Below are positions 45,552-58,228 of a stretch of 64,000 nucleotides of DNA, piece after piece. The position numbers were made by a program, and so were the translations under genes. The first letter of the stretch is position 1, and each line of letters begins with the position of its first letter. Where the stretch lies: contig JADCRB010000054.1 of the NCBI GenBank assembly GCA_021464245.1, positions 1,277,922 through 1,341,921 of the forward strand, read 5' to 3'. The notes below the pieces were generated by a model. The model saw only the letters and a list, made by a program, of their open reading frames with translations, was not told the DNA's origin and made no database searches. The stretch is from Carallia brachiata (Eukaryota > Streptophyta > Magnoliopsida > Malpighiales > Rhizophoraceae).

Positions 45552-46095
45552 CTTTCTTGTGGCAGAGGAGCAAAGGTCTGGTGTGTGGTGAAGATCGGTT
45601 GAGACTGATGCTGAGTTTTAGACTCAAACCCTCCGTCGCTTTTATATTTTTGGGCCGTTCACAGTTTATACTCATGCGGGCCAGGAGTTAGTACTGGATT
45701 TTGAACTTGGGTTCTGGACTGTGTCTGGAACTTGGAATTTTTGGGTTTTGGGCTTTGGATTGGATTTGGGTCGAGTGTTTGGGCTTCTAGACTTGGATTT
45801 TTGGATTTGGGTCGAGTGTTTGGGTTTTGGATTTGGATTTTTGGATTTGGGTTGAGTGTTTGGGTTTTGAGTCTGGACTTAGTTTTCAGGCTTTTGAGTT
45901 GGGCTTTGAGTTTTCTGAATTGGGCGTAAGTGTTTGGACTTGAATTTTCGAGTTTGGATTTTCGCTTGGACTTTCAGATCGGGACTTTTGAACTTTTTTT
46001 TTCTATTTTTTTGATTTCTTTTCTATTTTTTTTTTGATATTTTTTTTCTATTTTTTTTCTTCTTTTTTTTTGATATTTTTTTTCTAAGAAAAAAA
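45552..46095 (-). repeat. Spacer between integrase and WOX ORF in element 2
   Basis: Same layout as in element 1: a GT-rich minisatellite (45,700-45,985; TTTGGGTCGAGTGTTTGGG units) and a T-rich block (45,994-46,085), here broken up by ATT and CTA. No gene. Confidence -1.
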
Positions 46096-47200
46096 AATAT
46101 ATTTATACATAATACTGTTTTAGAAATTTACCATTGATCGGGCCAATTCGGACGCCTTCTTGGTCTGACAGCATGTAAGCGTTGTGAGTATAAGCCTCCT
46201 GCACTAAGTGTGGCCCATCCCATTTGGAAGTAAGCTTGTCACTAGGCCGATGCTTCATGTTGATGGGCCGTCACACTGCAAGAACAAAGTCTTCAACTTG
46301 AAAAGATCGAGGGCGGACCCTGCGGTTGAACGTGTTGGTAAGCCGGGCTTAGTAGCACTCTAGTTGCTGTTGTGTTTCAAGCCTCCTTTCATCGAGGGCT
46401 TCTAACTCATCCAGACGTAGGCAAGCATTCTCCTCCTGTGTGAGTCCTTCCAGAACAGCCATGCGCAGAGATGGAATCTGTGTTTCCAACGGCAGTATTG
46501 CTTCGACATCGTAGACAAGTGAGTATGGCGTCGCCTGTGTTGGAGTCCGGTAAGTTGTACAATACGCCCATAATGCCTCCAAAATTCTGTCATGTCAATC
46601 TCTTTTGGATTTAGAGACTACCTTCTGCAATAGGTTGCATAAGGTATTGTTGAATGCTTCGGCCAAGCCATTTGCTGGGGTATTGTACATGGATGACTTG
46701 TACTGCTTGAACTTGAATTTCTCGCAGAGCTTGTCAATCAAGCTGTTGTAGAACTGCTTACCATCATCAGTGATGATGAACGAGGACTCCGTAGCGATAG
46801 ATCAGCTGAGTCCGATGAAATTGGCAACATGCTCCTTCTTTACCTCTCTAAGTGGAATGGCTTCAGCCCATTTTGAGAAGTAGTCGTTGCTGCGAGGATG
46901 TACAGGTGACCTAGGGATGACTTTGGCAAGGGCCCCACTAAGTCAGACCCCAAGCTTCAAAGGGCCAGGATGAGACAGTTGGATGCAGTGGCTCCGGTGG
47001 TTGATGTATGTAATTGGCATGAAATTGACAAGCTTGACAAGTTTTAGCAAACTCAATGGAATCACGTACCATGTTGGCCAGTAGTATCCCATCCTTCTGA
47101 GTTGAAAGTGCAACTTAGGCCCGATTGATGTCCGCCACAAACACAGAATGTGCTTCAGCGAGAGCTGTTTTGCCTCTTCATTATCTAGGCAGCGAAGTAA
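46096..47200 (-). pseudogene. Integrase of Gypsy element 2
   Basis: Homologous to 29,851-30,960, with additional small indels: for example the second-Asp region (46,760-46,790) and the WGLDLVGP region (46,940-46,960) are each shifted. Recognisable pieces are the frame at 46,943-47,140 (PKLHFQLRRMGYYWPT) and that at 46,349-46,582 (YCTTYRTPTQATPYSLVY). A stop replaces Trp/Gln near 46,350. Inactive. Confidence -1.
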
Positions 47201-49280
47201 AACTCCATCAAAAGACCTTCGATACAGAGCATCCTTGAGATATATGAAGCGGGAGCTCGTCGTTGAATTTCTGTTTTATGACGACGATCTTCGGGCAGCT
47301 TCCCGTGCTGTAGGTAGTCAATGATTGGTTGGCGCCAATCCTCGTCCTCCGCGAGACGTACAGATACAGCGTTGGCTGCTGTAGTTTCTTCATCATCCTT
47401 CTGTGGCACTATCCATTTCTGACATACAGCAACAACTGTAGCCTGGATTTCTGACTTTGCAAGAGAAGTGGCCAGGTTAGCCAACGCGTCTGCCTGAGTG
47501 TTTTCTCGTCGAGGCACATGCTCCAAGGTGATGCTTTCAAATTCATCCATTAGCTGTCGAGCACGTTGATGGTAAGGCGCAAGGTCCTCTTTCTTCACGT
47601 CATACAACCCTGTAAGTTGGTTGATGACGAGTTGGGAATCTCCATGGACTTCTATAGTTGGAATCTTCATATCGACAGCCATTTGAAGACCAATGATCAA
47701 AGCCTGGTATTCAGCAACATTATTTGAACATAACTCACCGAGAATGATAGCATATGGTAGTATTTGTCGTTGAGGAGTGACAAACACTATGCCGGCACCA
47801 GCACCATCACGCCTTGCTGCACCATCAAAGAACATCGTCCATGGTGGCAGTGTCTCAATGTGAACTCCCAATCAGACGGGAACAGGGTGATCTGCAAGGA
47901 AGTCTGCTAGAGCTTGTCCTTTGACTGCTTTTTGAGGCACGTAGACAATGTCGTAGCTTTGTAGGATTACTGCCCACTTGGCAAGTCGTCCTGACAAGAT
48001 TGGTCTAGATAAGATATATTTGACAGGATCAGCTCTGGCAATGAGACGTACCGTGTGAGCTTGCATGTAGTGCCTCAGCTTGTCAATGGCAAAGAACAGT
48101 GCTAGACATGTCTTTTCAATGGGCGAATAACTTAGCTCCGGACCGTTTAGTGTTCTGCTCAAGTATAGAGCAACTTCCTTTCCCTGCTCGTTTTCCTGTG
48201 CAAGCAAGGCTCCCAAAGATCTTTCCTGCGCTGCAATGTAGAGAATCAACGACTTTCCTTGAATTGGAGCTCTAGGACTGGTGGATTGGAAAGGTACTTC
48301 TTTATGCTCTCAAAGGCTTTGCTGCAAGCTTCGTCCCACTCGAAGTTGACATCCTTCTTCATCAACCGATGGAAAGGTTGACATCTCCCAGCTAAATTGG
48401 AGATGAAACGGCGAATGTAGGCCAGCTTTCCTTGTAGACTTCGCAGCTCGTGCAGGTTTTTAGGTTCAGGCATCTTTTGAATTGCCTCAACCTTTGACTG
48501 ATCAACTTCGATTCCACGATGGCGCACCACGAACCCAAGAAACTTTCCTGATGTGACACCGAATGCACTTGAGAGGGTTCATTTTGAGCTGATGCCTGCG
48601 AAGTCTTTCAAACACCATCTTGAGATCCTCGAGGTGGTCTTTGCGCTTCTTAGTCTTTACAACTAAGTCATCAACATAACATTCTACAATCTTGTGCAGC
48701 ATGTCATCAAAAATTTTTTGCATAGCACGTTGATAAGTGGCGCCAGCATTTTTTAATCCAAACGGCATAACTTTATAGCAGTATATACCTTTTGGGGTGC
48801 GGAATGCTGTCAACTCCTCGTCTTCTGGTGCCATTCTGATTTGGTTATAGCCTGAAGAACCATCCATGAAGGACAATGCTTCGTGACCCGTTGTTGCATC
48901 GACTGTGATCTCCGTTATGGGCAACGGAAAGTCATCTTTCGGGCAGGCCCTGTTAAGATCTCGAAAATCAACACATACCCTCAACTGTCCATTCTTCTTT
49001 CTTACCGGGACAATGTTGGCAATCCACGTTGGGTAGGTGACCTCTCGATGAAGCCAGCATTGATCAGCTTGTTACCTCCTCCTCGATTTGTGGAATGAGT
49101 TCCGGGCGGAACCGTCGTTGTGGCTGCTTGACAGAACGAACACCCTTCTTTATTGCTAGACGATGCACCGCAATTTTCGGGTCAAGTCCAGGCATTTCTT
49201 TGTAACTCCATGCGAACACGTCCCTGTATTGACTTAATACCTGAACATATTCTTTCTTCTTCTGCAGTAAGTAAAGCACT
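47185..49280 (-). pseudogene. RT and dual RNase H of Gypsy element 2
   Basis: Split over four frames: 49,064-49,279 (N-terminal RT), 48,502-48,984 (RVCVDFRDLNRACPKDDFPLP through YVDDLVV), 48,246-48,530 and 47,872-48,249 (RNase H 1), and 47,185-47,871 (second RNase H with TMFFDGAARRDGAGAG). A deletion of about 30 bp near 47,862 removes the acidic linker between the RNase H domains. The residues of the YVDD and second RNase H sites remain. Confidence -1.
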
Positions 49281-49399
49281 TACAAATGTAGGTCGAGGAT
49301 CTTCCGGAGAGCCAAGATTGACCTCCTTGAGTTCATCAACAGTTGCTTGGCCACCATCTTAAAGTTCCGGAGGAGCCTCCTTTACTTCACCGTCTGATG

Positions 49400-50560
49400 A
49401 GTCGGACTCAGTCTCCTCGCTAACTATGACATGAAATGTAGAGCCTCTGACTTCACCTTCTTTGTTTGACTGGATAAGCCTGTCTTGTTTGGTGGTGGGT
49501 GATGGCACGTGCATCAGCTGCTCGGCTTCGGCTCTTTAGCGTGATCCGCACAGGTGACTTCTCCTGATAGCCTAAGCCAGGTCGGGACTGTGATGTTTGA
49601 GAAGTGGCGCCATGTGTGGATGGCAGCGTACCCATTGTGCTCGGGTTTGAGAAGTCATAGCCCGCCTTGGCCAAAAGCTTGTATGCATTAGGATCAAATC
49701 CTTCATGTGTTCTTCTTTCTGGAAGTGAGCCGCCTTCGACTGCCCCCGTGTGTGGTTTGACGAAGCCTTTTAATGGTTTTAAGGACAAAACCGGCTCAAT
49801 CTTTGGTATCGGCAGAGTGTAAGTCCCCTTCAGGTTGTGCAGCTCCTTTGTCTTGGGTTGGCTATGTCCTTGCTCCTGTTTAGATCAATACAATAAGAGA
49901 AAGGGGGTTGACCTTCTGAGCGTCGTGACTTCGGCACATAGCGTAGGACTGGAGTGGAGCTTGAAGATGCAACATCCTTCAGACGAAGTTCAGCAGGCTG
50001 TGGCAGCTTTTCATTTGTTGGAGCCTGGGGTTGGGCATTGGCAGGTTCTTCGACAGCTTTTCCCTTTTTGTGGATGCCCCCAGTCCAAGTAGCTTTTGAT
50101 GGAATGATCTCCGGATTGTCTGTGTCGGTGTAGAAGACTGCATCCGCCAAATGTGATTCAGCATCATCGAACGGCTTTAAATCAGCATTGACCTTTTGAA
50201 CGCCACCATTGTAGTACTTGAAGCACTGATGCAGGCTTGAGAGCACAACTCCATTTCCATGAATCCACGGTCGTCCTAGCAACATCTTATATGTGGTACG
50301 TGCATCGATCACGTGAAATAGAGTGCTAGAAGTGAGATTACCGATAGTTAGCTCAAAGCGAATCATCCAATTGCTTGCTTTCCTCCGTATTAAAGCCATG
50401 AATCATCAAGCGGCTGTCTGATAATTCATCAATGCCGATGCCGAGCTCCTTTATGGTGGATTTTGGGATAATATTGACTGCTGAGCCATCGTCGATCAGA
50501 ATACGTCGGACCTTCTGCGCTCTCACATAGCCTGATACATACAGCGGCCGATTGTGGGGT
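49400..50560 (-). pseudogene. Protease region of Gypsy element 2
   Basis: Frames at 49,830-50,399 (LTIGNLTSSTLFHVIDARTTYKMLLGRPWIH) and 49,453-49,788 (SLKPLKGFVKPHTGAVEGG) match the element 1 region. The active-site segment lies at about 50,465-50,510; its codons read DDGSAVNIIP. Frame breaks near 50,400 and 49,800. Confidence -1.
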
Positions 50561-50768
50561 TTGGACCCCAGCAGGAGATCCTCATCTGAAAATGAGATAG
50601 CAGAGTAACATCCGACGTGATTTTGGTCCGCCTGTTGCTCTCGAGTTGAATTACTTGATGGCAGATTCAGCTGAGGTCTGGAGAGTATTGCTGACTTGAT
50701 TTTGCCACACTTCTGTTGATTGCAAAGCTATAAACAGCTGAGGGTTAGCGAGAAGGGTTTGGAGAGCT

Positions 50769-52515
50769 TCATATACCTTCTCCGTTGTCGACTTTTTGTT
50801 GTCGAGCGGCCTCCTTACGGTGTGTCACCTCTTCTGATGGTTTTGAAGTGATGGTGGTTGGTTTGCCGAGGTTACCTTCCTGGTCCAGAATGATTTTATT
50901 CTGGCTTTTGAGCTTCATGATTAGCTCCTTCAGGACGAAACACTTCTCGGTTGGATGACTTACTATCCGGTGATATTTGCAGAATCTCGGATCGCTGACT
51001 CGATCCTTTTCATTCGGCCGCTTGCACTCTGGGAGTTCGATCAGCTTCGCCTCCAAGAGTTGTTCAAGATGTCGGGGACGTCTGAGTCGGGAATGGATAC
51101 TGCTTTGCTCCAACTCTCGCAATGTCACCTTCCGCCTTTCCTGTTGTTTTGGCTGAGTTATTTGGGTCGGAGGATTTACCTTAGCTTTGGCGCCCACTTT
51201 TACTGGTGCGGCTTCAACAGTCATCACTTCTTTTCCTTTTCCGGAGCTGTTGGGTTTCTTAATCTCCCTTCTGCCCCCTTGCTGGTCCAACTGGATGGGA
51301 ACCGTGCCTCCGGAAGTCTGGATGCTTATCTCCATATCATGTGCGCGGGTCGCCAGTTCTTCGAAGTTCGGGGTTTGACACCCTGCAGGATGTATAACAG
51401 CTCCCAATGCATTCCCTGGATGCACATCTCTACGGCAGAAGTCTCCGTCAGGCGATCTTTGCAGTCCAAGCTGAGGGCACGCCATCTGTTGATGTATTCG
51501 ACAACGGGCTCTCCTTTCTTTGTTTGGTGCTGGTAAGCTCCATCATACTTACCGTCCTTCGAGTGCTGAAAAATCTGTTGAGGAACTCTCGTTGTAGCTG
51601 TTCCCAACTGTCGATCGATTCTGGTTCAAGATTTATGAACCAGGTGAAAGCGGTCTCCCTGAGTGAACGAACAAACTGCTTCACCAAGAGATCTCCGTAA
51701 GTCCCTGCGTTGTTGCAGGTTTCAACGAAGTGGGCGATGTGCTGTTTGGGATCGCCTCGTCCGTCGAATTGTTGAAATTTGGGCGGTGGTAGCCCAAGGG
51801 CATGTTGAGACTTTCGATCCGTCTGGTGTACGGTTTGACGTACATCTGTGATCCTTGGAAGGATGTAGCTTGTTGCAGTCGGATCGTATTGGCTATCATT
51901 TCCTGCAATTGTTGAACAGATAGCGAAGCTACAGAATTTGAGGGTGGCAGCTGTGTAGAACTACCTGGTCGCTTTTCTGCAGGGAAGACGTCGGCTGGTG
52001 TGGCTTCTGGAGTGAAACCGGGTGGATATGGTTGCTCCTCGCGGATCTCGGGATCAATTTGGATCGGGGCTTTTCCTTTGAGAGCGGCGATCTGTTGATC
52101 TTTTTCCTCCACGACTCTGATCAGCTGCAAAATTTGTTCTCCAATTCTGAAATCTTTCTTCTGTGCTGGTTGTGTTGGTCATCATGACGGCAACAGATGA
52201 GGCTCCGAAAGACTGGGGGAGAAAACTCTTCTGATTCTTCTGTGTGAGTTGGATTTGTTGAGCAGGCTTCGTCGTGTTGCCCCCGACTTCGATCGGGGTG
52301 GGTGATCGACTCCTCCATGCGGCAAGAGAGTCAGGGGAGAGATCCTGTTGTGTGCAGCTGTGGACTCTCCATTTCGAATATTTGTCGGGTTTGGACGGCA
52401 AGAAATTGTGTCCGTCCCCGGGTTTCTGGACCTGCGTACCCAGGTAGGGTAGTTGATGCAGGCAATGGAGCCGTTGCCTTCTTTTGGTGGCAGCTGTACT
52501 CCTTTTCGGTGCCAT
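50769..52515 (-). pseudogene. Gag of Gypsy element 2
   Basis: Starts at the ATG at 52,515 (MAPKRSTAATK). The Gag core is at 51,448-51,687 and continues at 51,326-51,607. The C-terminal frame 50,769-51,485 includes ARAHDMEISIQTSGGTVPIQL and the cysteine/histidine segment FCKYHRIVSHPTEKCFVLKEL. Several frameshifts. Confidence -1.
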
Positions 52516-52533
52516 TTGATGTGCTGAACACCT

Positions 52534-52572
<39 letters not shown>

Positions 52573-52743
52573 TACTTTTTTTTTTTACTTTTTTTTACTT
52601 TTTTTTTTTTTTTTTTTCTTTTTCTTTTTTCTTTTTTTTTTTTTCTTTTTTTCTTTTTTTTTTTTTTCGGCTCTTTTCTTTTTTTTTTTTTTTTTAAGGA
52701 ACAAGAGATGGAGGTGAAGAGTCCCACGAGCGTGCCAAAAATT

Positions 52744-53603
52744 TGTAACGTAAATTTCGAGCTAAAATAATTAAACTCGAAAATACAAAAATAAATTACA
52801 AATAAAAATTTAAAAATAAAAGAAAATTTACGTGGGGTCGATCTCCGTAGATCCTCCGATTAGTGTTCCTTTTTGACTCCGTCAAGGGCTGCACGAGCTT
52901 GATCTTGACAGAAATAATTTCCACAGCTTTTTCTTGAACTGGGTAGACTGAAACTGTATCTGATTTGGACGTTTTGACTACGTTAAACCAGAGATCTGAT
53001 CTGAGCCGATCTGGCTTAATTTCACCGAGGGTCGAAGGGACTTGTTCTCGAGTGAGCTGCCTGGATTTTGCTGAGGGTCGTATGAGGTTTAATCCCAGCC
53101 GGATTTGTAGTAATTTGATATTTTTAAATCTATATTCTCATAAATTCAGATCTAAGGCGATTGGAGAATATAAATCTAAAAATAATTGTAGAAATGAAAA
53201 CAACAAATTTTTTGAGACTTACCCCTAAAATATCTCTAAAAAAGGAGTTAGGAGAGTATACTGCAGGGTAAAAGCACGTAAGAAAAAGAGTAATTTTCTT
53301 GAGAGATTTTCAAAATTTTCTTTTTCTCTCAAATTCTCTTAATTTTTCTGTTTACAGCTTTGCTGAATATGTTTTGAACTGAGGGGCAGGGGCCTTTTTA
53401 TAGGGTTTACCCTCTCGTGTGAAATCATGCGTGTGAGAGGAATAAGTCGACTTTTCCGTGTGAAAGCATGCGTGTGAGAGGAATAAGTCAACTTTTCCGT
53501 GTGAAAGCATACATGCGAAAGGAATAAGTCGACTTTTCCGTGTGAAAGCATATGTGCAAAAGGAATAAGCCGATTTTTATTTTTATTTTTTTTAATGTTT
53601 ACA
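52744..53603 (-). repeat. 5' LTR of Gypsy element 2
   Basis: 860 bp, TGTAACG to ATGTTTACA. TATAAAAA on the minus strand at 53,395-53,402. About four U3 tandem units (53,425-53,575). It differs from the partner LTR by a few substitutions and indels, including one repeat unit. Confidence -1.
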
Positions 53604-53608
53604 ATAGA

Positions 53609-54855
53609 TTCCCGAATAAAAAATAATGAATAGAATAAAATTGATACTTGATTTGATGATTGGGTTCCAAAATTTCATTATATTTCAATAACTTCCATTT
53701 GTTTTTTTTTTTTTTACTGTGCACGTTGTCTTTGTCCGTATACCAACCTTACTACCATAAAAGCCTGATTGTTCACCTTTTTCAGCTTCAATGATAAAGG
53801 TGTAAATCTTTAAATGTATTATTAGGTAGTTTTATTTAATTAGTTTAAAAATAATTATATAGTCTTATTAATGATATTGAATAATTTATTTATTTTTTTA
53901 ATTCAATTATCTACCAACTTATGTCACTTGAAAACTAATTTGAAACTCTTTAAGTAAAATCATAAACTTTTTCAATCTTCAATCGGTAAATGTCTTGAGG
54001 ATAACAAAAGGAAAACTTTGAGAGTTGCTTTTCACCTTTTTTTTTTTTTCACTAAATAAGAAAAAAACGACCAGATAACAAAAGCAATGAGGTGAGTCAA
54101 GAAAAAGGAAAAAAATTAATGACTCTACTTATATAGTTTTAAAATAGTTTTAAAGTGATATAGGCTGTTGACAGATAAAATTAAAAAAATAAAAATAAAT
54201 AAATTATTAGATAATATTGATAAGAATATATAACAACTTTAGAACTATTTAAGTAAATTTACATAATATTTCAAAGAAGAATAAGTTGAGATTTTCTCTT
54301 ACTTTTTGTTAATACCATAATACATATAGATTAAAGAAATAAAGTTATTCACTAATGCAAATCCTAGCACAAGAAAATCCTTGTTCAATTGGTTATTGTA
54401 GTAGGATCTAAAAAATATAAGGAAAAATATTACTGACTTTACTTAGGTAATTTATAATAAAAAAAATTATAAGTGTCGTTGGATGATTGGATTAACAAAA
54501 AAATAAATAAAATATCAGATACTGTTAGATAATACAGTGTTACTTCTTATTGCTGCGCATTTAAAATTGAAGCTATGTAATGTTACTCAAAATATAATAG
54601 ATATCAATTGTTTTTTGTCAAGTGAAACTGAAACTCAGTCTTAAGAATATATGGAAACGACTTCAATTTTCAGTATCCTTAAGCACTAAAAAGGATAAGC
54701 ATTGAAGATTTCCAAAATAGAAAAATTTTATCCTAATAATATAATATATGGAAACAAGTTCAATTTTCAGTATCCTTCAGTGAAAAAAAAGATAAGCATT
54801 GAAAATTTCCAAAATAGAAACTCTTGTCCATTTGGAAATAACATGACTGACTGTC
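53609..54855. other. Upstream region of GLP6
   Basis: Matches 59,968-61,302 upstream of GLP7 from CTGTGCACGTTGTCTTTGTC (53,719) onward, with many indels. It includes the AATGCAAATCCTAGCACAAG block (54,353-54,372) and a near-duplicate pair TTCAATTTTCAGTATCCTT (54,664 and 54,758). No gene. Confidence -1.
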
Positions 54856-54880
54856 TCGATGGTTCTCCTCTAAAAAGGCT
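54856..54880 (+). promoter_or_regulatory. GLP6 promoter position with eroded TATA box
   Basis: The conserved box reads CTCGATGGTTCTC (54,856-54,868). Where the other loci have TATAAATA or TATAAGTA, this one has TCTAAAAAGG (54,869-54,878). It may still bind TBP weakly, but the consensus is lost. Confidence -1.
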
Positions 54881-54959
54881 CTCATTTCCCATCAAAGTCA
54901 TCTCACCCCACAACCAAAACCAAACAGAAACTACAGTTCTATTGGAGTACATTAGCAAA

Positions 54960-56247
54960 ATGAAAGGCGTTCGTTTCCTTACAGCTCTTGCTGTCTTCGC
55001 TCTGGCATCTTTCCTTGCCTCTGCCTATGACCCCAGTCCTCTTCAGGACTTCTGCGTGGCCACCCAGGAGCCTAATGGTGGTATGTTTGCATCAATTGGC
55101 TCTTATAGCTAGAGTCCTTGAGATTTTATCGTGGTATATTAATTCTTTTTGATGCCCAAAACTGGTTCCAGAAAGTAAATTTAACATCACTGATCGTCGT
55201 AATCTATGCAGATGAGACTATCCATATAGTTTTGGAAGTTGCTGCTTATTCGGTGTAACAGTCAAATCCACTATACAGTGCTCAGCACAATTCTCTTTAG
55301 TGAGTCTGATAGGGTGTCACCTAAATTTTCTCATTTTTTTGATAAAAAAGGAAACTATAAATAGAAATATGTATCATATTCTTAGAACTTATCAACAGCA
55401 TCCATTGTATGAAATAAATTTTCAACAATGTTAAGGACAGGAAATGGATATGGCGGAAGACACTAGTCCACAAATGTATAATAATAATCGTTTAGTACAG
55501 CTTTTAAGTCCTTTTATGGATAATAATCAATAATTATAAGTGAATAACATGGAAACAGGTCTAGGTCTATTTACCTATGTATTCCCATAACGTAAATCAT
55601 AATTTTTTTTGTTCGAGACCTATTAGACTGGAAGTTTTGTGTACAATTTGTGCCATTGCACATTGATGTTTGCTTGATTTTTAACTAAACGTTTGGTACA
55701 TGCAGTGTTCGTGAATGGGAAATATTGCAAGAATCCAAAGCTTGTAACTGCGGATGATTTTTACTTCAAAGGGCTCAACACTCCTGCAAACACTAGCGTC
55801 AGCAAACTTGGTTTTGGCATCAAACCTGTCTTTGTCGAGACACTTCCTGGACTCAACACTCTGGGCGTCTCCATGGCTCGTCTTGACTTCGAGGTAGGTG
55901 GCGTATCCCCGCCGCACATTCACCCTCGTGGCAGTGAGATGGTGGTGGTTATAGAGGGCAGCCTCCTTGTTGGATTTGTTGCATCCACCCAGAACAATGC
56001 CCTTTTCACTAAAGTCCTGAATCCCGGAGATGTATTTGTTTTCCCAATTGGACAAATTCATTTCCTGTACAACATAGGAAAGGTCAAAGCTGTTGCATTC
56101 TCAGCAAGCAGCAGCCAAAATCGCGGTGCCATAATAATTCCATTGTCTGTCTTTGGATCAAAACCGCCCATCAAGGAAGACATTCTTGCCAAGTCCTTCC
56201 AAGTCAACGAGGATGTTATCAAACAACTTCAGAAGCCATATGCTTAA
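54960..56247 (+). CDS. Germin-like protein 6 (GLP6), two exons
   Basis: Exons 54,960-55,080 and 55,706-56,247, with a 625-bp GT..AG intron, encode 220 residues. The signal peptide ends ASA before [10 protein letters not shown]. Cysteines C32 and C48 are present (NGKYCKNP). Box 1 is PPHIHPRGSE (H111, H113, E118) and box 2 [16 protein letters not shown] (H159), so all four metal ligands are kept. Expected to be a secreted cupin like GLP1, but its sequence forms a separate branch with GLP7 (FGIKPVFVETLPGLN, C-terminus LQKPYA). A sequon NTS replaces the NNT of GLP1/2. It is the only intact member of that branch in the window. Its TATA box is degenerate, so expression may be low. Confidence -1.
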
Positions 56248-57599
56248 TGACTTAAAAAGCTGAGGGAAGACCCACATTAAGATTGGGGCCTCTTCCGCTT
56301 GATCTTGATTGTATCGTGTTAACTTCCTATAAATCCACAGAGGGCATCCATATATTTTGCGAAAGTCTTTAGCAAAATAAAGAAAATTCCTAAATAATTC
56401 CATATTTTTGGCCATGGTGTTGAACTTTAAACTTAAATTCTATTTTCATTGCTATCACCTCTTACATTCACCAATTTTCAATTAATAAGGGGCTTTATTA
56501 CATGGACACGGTAAATAAATATAAGACTATATCACATTATCATGATCATTAATTACATATCTTTTTGTTCTAATCATTAATTACAATTACACATTAAAAG
56601 ACTAAATACAACCTGTATAATCTTGATAGTGCAAGATGCAAGTCTTGTGTAACAATTCCGACTATTAAACTTTGTTACTATTTTATTTTTTTTGGGGAAA
56701 ATTGTTCGAACATTGAGGTTTAGAGTCCTAATTGAGCTGCTGTTATTAACATGATGAGAATAGTAATAGAGTCGATTGATTTGGTTTGGTTATGTATCGG
56801 CTCTGATGGTGATATATTTGATGAATAGGTAGATAATGGACATGTAATGCGCCTGACAAAAACAATAGTTCAGATGGTGCGAAGTTATAACTACCATATA
56901 GAAGAAGATCTTTGTTCCGAACGGATGATATCTTAAGGAACACTGTGACCATGAAAAAACAAGCATAGTAGAAAAAAGTAATTTATTTGATTAATAAAGT
57001 GCTAAAAGTGGCATAATGTGAAACTTAAAAATTGAATGTGTAAATGGAAAGTAAGTGTAAAAGTTTCGAAATTAATTTATGCTTCTTATCGATTAAAATT
57101 TTTGAAATTGAATTGTTTCATGATTGGTAATTGATGTTGAAAAGTTTTCTACAGCCAATAGTTTTTTGAAAGCTCCAAATGTATAACTAAATTAGTGTTG
57201 AATCCGCCAGGAACAGGTTTATATTTTGTTGAAAAGTGTTAGTGTATATGTTATGCGAAAAATGAGACTAATTGTTGTATTATGTTCAAACAATACAAGA
57301 GGAAGGAGTAGTGTTTTCAAGGGAATTCTATACAAGACAATAAAAAGAGTGCTTGATATACTTAATCGCTTCAGAGTGTAATTTAAAGACGGCTAAAAAT
57401 TTTATTTATTATTATTTTTTAAATTTTGACTGTGTCAAAATTAAAATTTTTGTTTTCACCTAAATTCGAAAATCCCGAAAAAAGACTTTGCGTGTTCAAA
57501 TGATGAATTCAAAGATAAGTGTAAGAGGGCCATTTTTTGAGGAAAAGTGTAAGTGGACCCTAAAAGTAATTGAAATCAGATAATCTTCTTGTACGTGAA
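56248..57599. other. GLP6 3' flank
   Basis: Contains the family 3' UTR and the downstream block (56,600-56,970), matching 62,547-63,620 after GLP7. No gene seen. Confidence -1.
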
Positions 57600-58145
57600 C
57601 AGAGAAGACAATGGAGACCTGCTTCCACGGATGCCCACGCGACCCTGCCTCAATATGGGTAGGGTTAATGCATGTTGCGCGGAGGTTGGGGATCCCCGCC
57701 CCAATCTTTAAATTTTGAAGCAGAGATGGGATGGGATTCCCGCCCCGATCACGTCTCGATTATAAATTTATTATTTTATCTTATATATAATAATTGTATA
57801 AAATTTTTAGATGAATAATTGAGACAATTCTTTCTATGTAATAATTATTAAATTTATATATTTTTTACTCCAAGTAGTGGTTTATTATTTTGTTTTTATA
57901 CAAAAAGTGTATGAAATTTTTTGGAAGGATAATTCAAACAACATATGATATAATATTTATTTAATTTTGTTTCATAATAAAAAAATTGGGGAGGAAGCCG
58001 GAATGGAATCCCCAATCTCTGTTGGGGATAGGGATGAGATCCTAAAACTAATCTCCGATGGAGATGGAGATGAGAAGAGGAATGAGGTGAGAATAAAAAA
58101 TAGAGACTGAAATTGTCATTCATGCTCTCGATTGCCCCATTGTTA
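57600..58145. mobile_element. MITE-like element with GGGGATCCCCG-type motifs, GLP6 copy
   Basis: Related to 42,481-42,962: GGTTGGGGATCCCCGCCCC (57,686-57,704), GATGGGATTCCCGCCCCGAT (57,726-57,745), then AT-rich filler, GGAATCCCCAATC (58,004) and GGGGATAGGGATGAGATCC (58,023). It is flanked on the right by the same host sequence as the GLP5 copy (GATTCCAAYAAATCARATAATAC). Confidence -1.
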
Positions 58146-58228
58146 TCCCAAGTGAATTTTTGTCTTAACAAATACCATAATTTTAGTGATTCCAATAAAT
58201 CAAATAATACTTCTCTTGGATATATACA

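Larger units (their letters stand above)
43087..53603 (-). mobile_element. Ty3/Gypsy element 2 (Tat-like), complete with target duplication
   Basis: 10,517 bp between perfect 5-bp duplications ATAGA (43,082-43,086 and 53,604-53,608). Minus-strand order: 5' LTR, PBS (52,721-52,737), gag, protease, RT-RNase H, second RNase H, integrase, spacer, WOX-like ORF, PPT (43,987-44,005), 3' LTR. The same family as element 1 throughout; most differences are small indels that break the pol frames. Unlike element 1 it has an intact WOX ORF and an extra segment at 44,418-44,778. Confidence -1.
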
